Of a stretch of DNA of 64,000 bases, positions 9,864-22,000 are shown one piece after another (within the stretch, counting starts at the first letter, position 1; each line of letters starts with the position of its first letter). The notes beneath the pieces were generated by a model. It was not told the origin of the DNA. It saw nothing but the letters and a program-made list of their open reading frames with translations, and searched no databases. The stretch comes from Sarcocystis neurona. Lineage: Eukaryota > Apicomplexa > Conoidasida > Eucoccidiorida > Sarcocystidae. The DNA lies in assembly GCA_000727475.1 (NCBI GenBank), contig KL647291.1:1801527-1865526 (forward strand), written 5' to 3'. The translations under genes and the position numbers were made by a program.

Positions 9864-12800
9864 GTACGGCAACCTCCTGGAGGGTGCAACGCACGGCCGC
9901 GCTGCTGCTGCTGCAGCGGCTGAAACAGCTGCTGCTGGTGTCGCAGCGGAAGTTGCTGAGGGGGCAGTTCTGCTGCTGTTGCCATTGGTGCTGCTGCCGT
10001 TGCACGTGTGTTGTCGCTGTTGCGTCTCCTGCTGCCGTTTCAACTGCGGGTGGTGTCACAGCTGCTGCTGGGGTCTGCTGTGTGGCTGTGGGGGCTGCTG
10101 CTGCTGTTCTGTTGCTGCGCATCTCCTCCTCTTTGCTGCTGCTAATGCGTGCTGCTCCTACTGTACTGACACCCCTTCGGATGGCTGCTGTTTGTGTGCG
10201 CTACTGCTGCTGTGCGCCTGCTGCTATTGCCACTGCCTCTGTGTGTGCGGCTTGTGCGAGCCACCTGGTGGGACTGCTGCTGTTAGGTCTGCTACTGCTG
10301 CTTGTCCTGCGGCTGTCGTGTTGCTTGTGTCGACGGCGACGAACGGGACTGGGGCTCCTGCGCTGCCGTTCTGCTGCTGCGCTGTGGTTCTGCTGCGGCG
10401 CTGCGGTTCTGCTGCGGCGCTGCGACTCTGCTGCTGGTTGCTCGTCTGCTGCTGCTGTGGTGCTGTCGTCGGAACTCCTCTGTGACTGCTGCTGCTGCTG
10501 CAGCGGCTATCGTTTGGCAGGGAACGCCCGCGACACGTCGTCAGCGGCTCGTCTTTTTTCCCGCCAATGTTTCTGCGGGTTCTTCGGTGCTTGCTTCGTG
10601 TGCTGCGGCCACTGCACTTCCTGTGCGCCACCTGCTGCTGCTGCCCTTAGCCCCTGCTCCAGGGCGGGGCGGGCCGCGCAGCTACCGCTGTCAAACCTGC
10701 TGCTGCTGCCCGCGCTGCTGCGTCTTTCTGGGCGACTTTTCGTCATTACTGTCTGCGTACACATGGATGTACACATTTGCATGCGGTGCCAGAAAGAGAC
10801 AGAAGCATGATCGTAGATATGTACTCACATTCAAAATTCATTTTAGCTGCTGGTGTGAGTGCAGCTGCTGCTTTGGCTCCTGAGGCTACGTTCGCGCTTC
10901 CTTGTTATCCCACTAGAGGCTCGTGCGGTTAGCTAGCTAGCTGCCTGCCAGCTGTTCCTCGTGTCCCAGCATGTGTTTCTTCTTGCTTCATGCGTGCGTC
11001 TTGGCTGCCGCCCTGCTGCCGTAGCTGCTGCTGCGTGGGTCTTACGCTGAAGCAGAGGACTTTTTTGTCGCGTATGCTGCGGAGTTGTTCTTCTTGCTTC
11101 CGGCTGTCACTCACCTCCCAGCCTAGTGGTTTGCCGCGCTGCTGCTGCTGCTCTCTTGCTGCTGTAGGTGGTCTTCGTCGCCCCTCCGTCCTTCTCGCGC
11201 AACGAGGGGGGTCGCTGCTGGTGTTGCCTGTGCCCAGCTGTCTCCCTGTGCGGCTGCAGCACGCGGTTTGTCGTGACGCGCCTTTGCTTTTTCTGCGGTT
11301 GCGTTCCCCGTGGCACTGCGCTGTCTCGCCACACACCGCTACCCCTGCAACTCTTGCCTGCCTGCTGTTGCTGCTGCTTGCTGTTGCTGCTGCTTGCGAT
11401 TGGTGCTCCTTGCTGTTGCTGCTGCTTGCTATTGTTGCCGCTTTGTGTTGTTACTGCTTGCTATTGCTGCTGCGTGTTGCTTGGTGTTACTGCTGCTTGC
11501 TGTTGCTGCTGCTTGCGATTGGTGCTCCTTGCTGTTGCTGCTGCTTGCTATTGCTGTCGCTTTGTGTTGTTACTGCTTGCTATTGCTGCTGCTTGTTGCT
11601 TGGTGTTGCTGCTGCTTGCTGTTGCTGCTGCCTGCTGTTGCTGCTGCGTACTGCTTCCGTCGTCTGCTGCAGTGGGGCTACATAACTAGTGCTGCGTCAG
11701 TGACAAGCTGCCTCTCCCTTGCTGCTTGTTCACATCTGCAGCTCCTTCGCACTGCTGTCGCCATGTCCCCCCTGCTCTTGCTGATCCTTCCTTCGGCGTC
11801 TGCGCGGGCGGCGCCTGCGACTATCTGGCCGGCCCCCCTACTGGAGCCGCCTGCTGCTGCTGCTGGTGCCGCCGTTCTCCTCCCTCGTCTCTCGGTTGTG
11901 TCTGCCTATGCTGTCTCTGTCTCTCTAACTCATCACCACGTCGTCCGCTGCTTTCCGTGCTGTCCCTCTCAACCTCGCGTGCCTGTTTTTCTGCTGCTGT
12001 TGGTAAGCTCCGTTCGCTGCTGCGTGGTCATTGTTTTATCTGTTGCTGCTGTCTTGTCCTCTCCTCTGCAGGCACTGCTGCTTCCCGTCTACGTCTGTGT
12101 CTCTCTCTTCTGCCCCCGCTGCACCCCTGCCGTCTGCTGCTGCTTCTGCTATGTGGTCTTGTGTTTCGGCGCTGCTGCTTGACTTCGCTTGTGCTCCTGT
12201 TCTGTTGCTGGTCGACCTGCTGCAGCCTCTCTTACAGCCTCCTCTGGCTTGGGCCTGCGACCACCACCGTCTTCCCGTACACGCACGCCGCACGCCTTCT
12301 GTTTCTGCTGCTGTTGCAGCCTCTGTTGCTACTTCACCTGTGGGCCCCCACGTTTCTCTTGCTGCTGGTGCCGTGCCCTCTGCTGCTGCACCTTCGGCGG
12401 CTGATGCTTCTACTGCCGTCTTCTCTCAGTCTGCAACTCCATCTCCTGAGGAGACGACTGCTGCTGCTGCCGTTGCTGCTGCTGCTTCGAAGAATGGAGG
12501 GGCAGCAACGGCAACAGCGACAGACGAAACAACAGATGCAGCCGAGCGCGCAGGTTCTGCACTGCAGCTGCAAGCAAGGTGCGTCTTTTCCGCCCTGCTG
12601 CAGCCACCGTCTCCGCTAATGCAGCTCGTGGAACCTCTGCGACAGCTGGCCTACGTCGCAGGCTGCGACTGCTGTCTCGTCCCCAGCAGCAGCAGCGGCA
12701 GCGAGACGTGCGGCAGGACCAGCAGCAGCAAGAAGGGGAAGCGGGAGAGCAAGCAACAGGGGGGAAGCGGCGGCAGCGGTTTTTCCTCTTCAGAACCTAC

Positions 12801-15800
12801 CCCGCTGCTGCTTGCGCTGTACGTACACTGCTGGTTAACACTTCTGCTGCATGCGTATCACTGGGATACTGCGGCCATCCACTGCTCAAGGCGCTGCTCT
12901 GCAGCTCGAAGAAGACGCAGCAGCACGGATCACAGCGGCAGCAGGAGCAGCAGCAGCGCCACCAGGAGCAGCGGCACTAGCGACAGCAACGGCTGCACGA
13001 GTCTTAGAAGCGAGAGCAACAGCAGCAGCTGCTGCGGCCCCGACGAGCAAAGCAAGCAAGCCGAGACACGCCTGGCGCCCTGCACCTGTTCCGCTGTTGC
13101 CCATCGCCTAACGGCAGCTTCGAACTGGAGACGGTTCTTCGAGCGGTACGCTGCTGCTGCTGCTCGTCATTTAGTGTTCTAGAATCTTCGCTGCTGCTCC
13201 TGCGCGTTCTGCTGGTTATACGTTCTTGTCCACTCCATTCTACGCTGCCTACGCTGTTGCTTCTGCAGAAGCCTGTTTTACTGCTGGTTCTCTATTTCGT
13301 GCTGGTGCTGCTTTTCGCCCGGCTGCCGCTCTCTGCGCTACTTCATTTTGCAGTTGCGGCGCATCCTCTCCTGCTGGTGCTACAGAAGCTGGTGGAGCTG
13401 CTTTTCATTCTCCTCGTGCTGCTGCCGCCTTGCATCCGCCGCTGCAGCTGCCTTGCACTCCCCCGCTCGAGCCTCTTGCTGCTCATCTGTCGTCCAGCCA
13501 TCCCTGCTACCTCTTTTTCCATTGCTGCTGCTGCTGCTGCAGCGTTTCATGCTCCTGTTGCTTCACGACGCTGGACCACACCCCACTGCCCGTAGATTGC
13601 GTCGCATCCTGCTGCTGCTTTGCGTGCTCTTCTGCTGCTGCTGCTGTTACACTGCGGCTCACTTTGCTGCTGCTGCGTCGCTGCTTCTTCTCCACTGCTG
13701 GCGCTGCTGCGAGTCACGCTGCTGCCGTTGCTGCTCGTCTCTCGACTCCTGCCTCGCTTTGTCTATACGCTGGTTCTTATCCTGCTGCTGCCGTGTTCGG
13801 ACACGCTGTCGCAGTATGCGCTGCTAGTTTACTGCTGCTGCTGCTGCCACTGACACCTCTTTGTGATGGTGGCCACTGCCCCCCTGCAGGTCCTGTTGCC
13901 GTACTGCTGCTGCTGCTGGTGGTGCCGCTGCTACTGCAGCGCCGCCGTTGCTGCAGCTGCTGTCGGCTGCAGGTGGCAGGCGCTGCGCATCATCTTCCCG
14001 TTTTTGCTGCTGCCTTTCCTGACGGAATTTGCTGCCGGTGCTGCTCCTGCCACTGGGCGCCTTCACTGCTCTCTGCGCTGCTCGTTGTTTACTGTTGCTC
14101 CCGTAGCGTGTTACTGCCCTCTCCGTAGGTGTTGCTGCTGCTGCCGTTGGCTCTCCCTTCACCGTCCTCCTCTGCTCGCAGCTGCTGCTGTGGTACCTGC
14201 TACTGCAGAAGGCTGAGCCCGTCCTCCTTCTGTTGTCCGTGCGGTTGAACTTACCTCGCTGTTGCTGGTGCTGTCTGGCAATCACGATAACTGTTTACGG
14301 ATGCCTCTACTACACCCGCTTCTGCTTCACAGCTGCACCTGCGGCTCTCGCTCGCTGCTTCCAGCTGTTGCGTCTGCTCTGCTGCCCACGGCTATTGCGT
14401 CTGCTGCCGCCGGTGTCTCGTGGCGCTGCTGCTGTCATCCGCTTGTGCTGCTGCTGTCTCTGTGATGCTTCTGCTGTCTTGCTGTCGTTGCTCGTCTACT
14501 GCTACAGCGTCTGCTGCTGGCCCCACCTATCACTGCTGCTGTTTCTAGTGCGTTACTGCAGCCGCATCTTTTCTTTACGTGCTGTGAGGTGCTTGACTCT
14601 GAGCTGCTGCCGCCATTTTTCGCACTGCGCCGTTCGATCCTGATGCTGCTGCGACGGTCGCGAGCTTTCGCCCGTGTGGCCATTTTACTGCTGCAGCTGC
14701 GACGGCTGCTCTGCTGCCGTCTTGCTGTCGCTGCGCTGCTGCGGCTTCTGCTGCTCCGTGTTGCTGCTGCCGGTGGCGTTGACATGCTGCTCCGTGCTGC
14801 TGCTGCCGGTGGCGTTGACATGCTGCTGCTGTTGCTGTTACGTTGCTGATTCTGTTACGCCCTTCTTAGCTGCTGCTGCAGCTGCTGCGTTTGTTCTGCC
14901 GCTGCTGCGGTTGCGCTGCTGCGTCTGCTGCTCCCGCTGCGAGCTGGTGTGTATCTTGTCTTCTTGTTGCCGCTGCCGTGCTGTTACACGCGGTGCTCGC
15001 TCAAGCAGGTGTTGCTTCTGCGACGCTGCTGCTGCACTTATGCTGCTGCTACTGCTGCTCACGTTAAACCAGTAGCGATTTTGTTTTGCCGCTGCTGTTG
15101 CTACTGCTTCTGCCTGCTGCTGCTGCCGTTTCTTCTGCTTGCCTGCTGCTCCCAGGTACTTCCCTGGAGAGGTGAGACGTTACGAATCCATTGCGTCTAC
15201 CCACAAGAGTGCCCGGGCACTTGGCACAGCAGCTGCAGCGGGACAACACGCCGAGGCTGCTGCTGCTGCAGACATGCACAAAAGTTTCTCTCCGGTTTTC
15301 TTCTCCTCTCCGGCTGCACCCGCTTCTTCACCTTCTTTTCTCTTACCTGGTGAAAGCCTGCTGCCGCTGCCTCTTCGAGAGCCGTCCTACGTGCCGCAGC
15401 AGCCGCAGAAGCAGGGCAGCACCGCACGAGCAGCAAGCCGAAGCGCCGGCGTGTGGAACGCAGCAGCAGCAGGGGCAACGAGAATAGCATCGAGCGCGTG
15501 CGGAAAAACTGCAGCTGCACATGCGCGAATGAATGTTGGAGAGCTACTGCTGCAGCCTGGAGAACGTTTTGAGAAGCGGCTGCAGCTGCGGTATATAAGA
15601 AGCAGCTACTTGCAAGGCAGTGCGTACGACGCTTTTGTGAAGGCTCGCACGAACCAGCTGCTGCGACAGCGACTGCATTCCCCCGTGTTCCGCGCTGCCT
15701 TCACCGCCCTCGCCGAGCAGGTGTGGGGTCTGACGCTGCAGGATCCGCAGCAGCAGGAGCAGCAAGCTGGGGAGCAGCCACTCCGCCAGGGACCGAAGCA

Positions 15801-18800
15801 CAAAGGCGCGCAGCAAAGCGAAACGGGGAGAGAGCGCGCAGGAGCAGCAACAGGTGCTTTGCCTGGTGGCGCTGTGCGGGAGCTCTTTTTCTTCATTGTC
15901 AGCGACCGCGTGCAGACGTGCGTCGAGCTGGCGCTGCGGTGTACGTACACCCGGCAGCAGCAGACTCAGCGTTATCGGCAGCGGCAGCAGCAGCACCGAC
16001 AAGAGGGACAGCAACGCCAGGAGCAGAGTAGGCAGCAGAGGGATGAACGGCAGCAGCAGCTCGACCTCGGAAGGTGGCCGCAAGAGAAGAAGGAGAATGA
16101 GGAGGAAGAGGAGGGGGAGAGAGAGCAGCAGCAGACGCACCCCCTGCAGCAGCTTCCTTTTATGTGTTTACCTAATGCGTCAGAATTTCTCCAGGTACAA
16201 CAACAGCAACGCCCACAATATATTTCCTGTCAGCTCCTGGCTGCACCCTCGCCATGACTGCAGTCACAGACGGGCAGGAACGTCGTTTCGCCTGCCTTCC
16301 GTCGCAACGCTTGGGCTGCCCCGCTGCCGCTGCTGCTGCTATCGCCACTGCTTCTGCTGTCGCCGCTATTGCTCGTGATTTCACCGCTATTGCTGCTGGT
16401 ACCAGCACTGCCAATGCTGCTGATGGTGCTACTCTTCCCATTCTTGCTGGTGCTGCTGTTGTACCTGCTCGTTTGGAGCTCCACGTGCGGCGACGGCTGA
16501 CGCTTTCTCTGTGTGTGGCTGCTGCTGCTGCCATTAGCCTGCTGCTGCTCTGCATGCGTCCCGGGTTCCTCTTCGGCGCACGCCGCTGGGGCTTGTCACA
16601 CTGTAGAACCGGCTACTATGCAACGAGCGAAATTCTTTGCTGCTGTCTGAGGCTCCGCCGACCTCTCGGCAACTACGTAGGAGCTGCTGCTGCTGCAGCT
16701 GTCGGTGACGCTGGCCTTGTCGCTGGCGTGCGGCCAAGGTATTGCGCTGTTGCGGTTGCTGCCGCGTTACTCCTGCTTCTTGTGGTGCACCTGGGATCTT
16801 GCGGTTGCTGCAGTTTGAATTTTAGCTGCTGCTTATGATGTGCTGCTGCTGCCGTTCCACTTCTGTTCCATTCTGCGCGGTTTGCTGGTTCTCCATAGTC
16901 CCTTTCTGCTGCACGTCGACTGCCCACCGTTGCATTTTTCTCGTCGCTGGGGCCGCTGGCTCCGTTTTCTCTTCTGCTGCTGCTTGTCCTCCCGCTGCAG
17001 CGTCCGCGTGTGCCTCTGTTGCGGGACCCTGTGTCGCTCTGCGTGCAGCGCGAAGAGCTACAGAGCGTTTTGCTGCCTCTTGGTGCAGTGGTGGAGCGTC
17101 AGCAGCAGCTGCTGAACATGCTGCAGCACAGCCTCCACGGCAGCAGCAGCGTGATCTACTCTGCCACCTCCAGCTCGTCGACCCAAGGCGCTGGTGTAGC
17201 TGCTGCAATGAGAACTTCATCCGGAGCAGCACACGCGACAGCAGAAGAGGCAGCAGCAGCAGCAGTAGGAGAAGTAGCAGGTGCACCAACAGCAGCACCA
17301 GGAGCAGCAGTCGCTGCCGCTGCGGAGGACGAGGTTCAAGGGCTGCCTGGCGGAACGGATGGAGCGGCAACGTTTCTCTCCCCTGGAGCGGACGAGATCA
17401 AATGCGCAGCAAATTTGCTGCTGCGTTGCATCGATCAGCAACTTTTCAACATAGAGGTAGAGGCCACGATTAGTGCAGCAGACCGCGCTGCGTTTTCGTA
17501 GGCATCTGCTGCGCCTGCCCCTGCTGCTGCTTCTCCACGTATTACTGCAGCTGGTACTGCTCCTGCAGAGAGGCTATATCTATGCTCCAGCGTCCTGTGG
17601 TGCTCGTGCCGCTTTTGACTCTGCTGTTTCTGCTTCTGCCCTTGCTGCTGCCCCTGCTGCTGCCTTTGCTGCTACCCGTGCTGCTCCCGGTCCTGTCGCT
17701 GTTTCTGTCGCGCTGCAGCAGATGATGCTGCTCTGCTCTATACGCTGTTGTGTGCATGTGTTGCCACTCCTGCTGCTGTCTGCTCGCTGAGACAAATGAC
17801 AGTCCTTGCGTCTGCAGTTGCTGCCGCCGCGCGCTGCTTCCACTCCTGCAGCGTCAGGACTCCGCAGACAGCGGGCCCGTGCTGCAGCTACTGCCTCCTG
17901 CAGCAGCTGCTTTTCCCGCAAGTGACTGCTGCCTTGTTGCAGCTGGCGCTTCTCCTCGCAGGGAGCAGCAGGCGTGTACGAACCGGCGGCGTTTGTGCTT
18001 TGGGGTGTTGATGGTGCTGCCACTCTCTGTTCCTGTGTTACTGCTGCTCCGACTGCCGTTCGCTGCTGCTGCCGGCTTGGTCGGGCTGCTGCTGGGCCTG
18101 CTGCTGGCGGAGACTGCGGGAGTGCGGCTGCTGGTGGCTGCGGGCTGCGAAATGTTGCACCTGTGGCAGCTGCTGTTGCTGCTGCTCCCACTTGTGTAGA
18201 GTCCGCCTGCGCTTCGATGTGCGGCGTGTGGCTGCTTTCTGAAGTTGCTGCTGCTGCGGCTGCGTTGCCGTCGTTTGCTGCTGCTCCGTTGCCGTCATTT
18301 GCTGCTGCCGCGTTGCCGTCGTTTGCTGCTGCTGCTGCTGCTGTTGTGGCTCCTGTCAGTCACTGACTGCTGCCGTGGCGCGCTGTGCGCTGTTCAAATG
18401 TTTCCTCTCCAGGGCGAACTGCCAATAGCGCTGCCTGCTGCGTGCTCCTGCAGCAGCAGCAGCAATCAGACGAATCTGCGGCAGCAGCAACAGCGGCGAC
18501 GCGCCAGCAGTTGCAGCGCCATCACAGCCGGAGGGGCCGCAGAACGTGGCAGCCTCGGGAACAGCAGCGCAGCAGCGAAGGAGAACCCCACCAGCAACAG
18601 CGGGCCGAGCGGGAGCAACCACGCGGCCGCCTTTCTTGCTGCGCAAGCAGGAACGCCAGAACTGACGGCGCCACGAACAGACAAGAGCGCAGGCGTGACG
18701 TGGACTGTCACGGAGAGGCAGCAACAGCAGCAGGAGCACCAGCAGCAACAAGGGGAGCAGCATCACCGCAAGGCATTGCGAGCATCACCGGATGCGCAGT

Positions 18801-18986
18801 TGCAGCTGCATACAGATGTAAGCCCAACCGACGGTTCAGGCAGCGGATGAAGGAAAGATTGAACGTCTCGGCCAACAAATACTTCTATGTATGTATACAT
18901 ATATATATATATATATAAAAGGCTCACGCACTTCTATATATGCACACAGAGAGGGAATGAGACACAGAGATATGTATCTTTATACA

Positions 18987-19018
<32 letters not shown>

Positions 19019-22000
19019 CGTATACGTGTCGCGTTATATTTCAATGTGTGGGTAGGCATACAAAAAGGTGCACAGTTCTATGTACATATTTAGGGATATA
19101 TCCGGCCATCTACGTGCATGTGTAGTAGTTTCACAGGTATACGTACTCCTACAAACTCTGATATATGTATATTCAATTCATCTCTCTAACATTCTCTCTC
19201 TGTGCCAATACATAAATGTGCATGAGCATTTGGTGATAGACTGATGCATGCACCACAGGAAGCGCTGTGGCACGGGGATTTTCGCTGTATCTTAGCAGAG
19301 GAGTTCCAACCACACCAGCAGGAAGAGTCGCACTGATAACAACAACAACAACAGCGGCAGCAGCAAGATCAGCTGCCGCAGCAGGAGGGGCCGGGCAGCA
19401 GCGGCACCGGCAGCAGCAGCGTGCGCACCAGCTGCAGCGCGCCGGGTGCGGCACGAGCAGCAGCAGCATGCGCACCAGCGCAGGAGCACGCGCAACTGCG
19501 GCAGCAGCAGGCCGCATTAGCAGCAGCAGCGGGCAGCATTAGCGGCAGCAGGAAGTGTGCCGCACGCATGCTCTCTGGCTTCTACTTGGGATGGTGTTGC
19601 GCAGGAGTCTGGCGAAGTGGCAGAGAAAGGCAACCTGTGGACGGCTCTGGTGGACGCGGCCGTTACGTTCTGCATGCAGCAACAGCGTGAGGAAGAAGAA
19701 GAGAAAGAGCATCAGGAGCAGCGGCCACGGCAGCAGCAGCCGCAGCAGGGACAGCGGCGCTCGCAGCTGCAGCGACGCAGGCGTGGAGAAGAAGAAAGCG
19801 TGGTGGAAGATATGGCAGAGACAAAGAGTGAGCAACAGAGAGGAAGAGCAGCAGCAGGCGAAGAAGGGCGCGACAGCCACGACGGCCTCTTTGGGCCATG
19901 GAGGTTTCCAGCCGTGGATTTATTCGGCGTGTTCGTTGCTGTACGCATGCAGCAGCTGTGCACCACTGCTGCGGGGAGAACACTCGACTGCAAGACGGTA
20001 GGCTCCGCAGCAACGAAGCAGCTTTGCCCAGGTAGCACCAGCAGCAGCAAGACGGCAGGCTGCGCCTGAAGAAGAAGAACAGTAACAGCATTCGATAAAA
20101 GCAGGCCGACCGCCTTCAGACGCAGCCGCATCATCGACCTCAGTCTCCACTTCCTCCGAAGTCTCTCTCTTATCCTTGTTCGCATGTACAGATGTATATA
20201 TATATATATATATAGCGAAGCTGTGATTCTTTTATCGTAAAAGTATCCGTATATCTATCTGTATAGGGAAGCTGTGGTTCTTCTATCGTGTGCTCACGAG
20301 CATATATATATATATATACATATATGTCTAATGTGTAGGTGTATAGAACTGTATGGGTTGCTCGCGTAAGTGCCTCGTCAGATGCAGGACGGCAGAGAAC
20401 GTGCGCGTTCCGGAGAACTATACGCGTACCCTGGATGCGGCAGGAGAGATCCAAATGTTTCCTCTGTATGTACGTATATATATATATATATGTGTTTATA
20501 TGTGTATACACATATATATGTGTATACACATATATATGTGTATACACATATGTATGTGCATATAAGTAAATAAGTGTACGTATATCTGTATTTGCAGCTA
20601 GAGGGAGAAGAAGGTGAAAATCGAAGCAGAGGAAAGGAAACAACAGAAATAACAGAGAGCTTTGTTTTTTGCTGCCAAAATACAGCCCTGTATGTGTATC
20701 AATGCAACGACGGCACTCCACGGCGGCCGCTAACCGTTTGATAGGAACCGTCTACATTTGCTCAAAAGCTGTCATCCCACTAGAGAAAGACAGGGCATGG
20801 CGTACTTCTGCCTGCTGCACGTGCTGCTTGGGCTGTTGCTCCTGCTGATGCCGATAGTCTCGCTGCTCGTGTGGCTCGTCCCGCTGTTGCTGCACTGCTG
20901 CTGGGGCTGTGTCTGGTGGTGCCCATGCTCCAGCTGCTTGCGCGTCTGCTGCTGCTGCCTCTGCCGGTCCAGCTGCGCCGCTACGTGGTCGCCTGCTGCG
21001 GGCCTCAGGGTGCTGCTGCTGCATGTCCCTGCTGCCATTGCTGGTGCGATCGCGGCGCTTGCTGCTGCAGGCGGTGCAGCAGGTGCTGCAGGAGTGGCAG
21101 CAGACGGGGGTCGCTGCTGCTGCTGCGTCAACAGCAACGCAGCAGGACGCAGGCCACCCCCACGCAGCAGCGCAGGAAGCTGCAGGAGCGCGGAGACTGC
21201 TGCTTTCTCTACACCGGGAGCTGCAGCAAGTAGGTTCCAGTCCAAAACAATACTCTATGTAAATGTGTACATGTGTATAGACAGGTATATATATATATAT
21301 ACGTATGAAGACAGATAAAATCGTATGTATCTGTCTCTACTTGTAGATATAGATTTTTAGATATACGTTGATACGTAGGTAGATTTATGGAAATATACAT
21401 GTAAACGTGTGTATATATATATACATATATATGTATATGTATGCATACTCCTGTATATATGTATACGTATACATATATATGTATATATGTATACACGTAG
21501 ATGTAGGCGCATGTGTCCTGCTGTATTTTACGTGTTTCTCGTTGTGTGTGTATTCTGTCGTGGGACTGACGCAGCAACTGCTCCGTCGCTGTTGCTGCTG
21601 CGAAGCTCGGGTCAGTGGTGTGTACATATATATATAGATATGTATACGTATCGGTTCATACACATGTATATATAAATACCTATGCCCTTGTTCGTGAGTG
21701 TCTCCACCTGCGCAAGCGTACCACGTGTACAGACGTGTAGAAACCCGTATTGAGGGAGCGGACGCGAAAAAGAACGAGAGACCTTACAACATGTGTCTTG
21801 GAAGACACACACGTTGCGGCAGTTTTGAAAAATGTTTTGCGTAGCTCTTTTTCTTTTGTGGGTCGCCTGTGAGGCTGCTGCTCTTCGGGAGTCCCTATGC
21901 AGCTGGTGGGACTGCTGCGCGCGTCTTGTGTACCTGAGTCTGCTGCTGGCGATGCTGCCTTCGGCCACTCTGCTGTTGCTGTTGCTCGCTGCAGTGCTGT

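Noticed and set aside
9884..13182. Long plus-strand Leu/Cys/Ala frames (for example 9884-10810, 11310-12182, 11726-12619)
   Set aside because: They are translations of CTG triplets without ordinary peptide and include an out-of-frame 119-bp repeat. They behave as introns of the large plus-strand gene.
19085..19095. Telomere-type TTTAGGG
   Set aside because: There is a single occurrence without tandem copies, so it is not a telomeric or interstitial telomere array.
20758..21318. Possible membrane protein (Leu/Val-rich start) on the plus strand
   Set aside because: The hydrophobic run is a translation of CTG repeats. The natural peptide lies in other frames bounded by splice sites.
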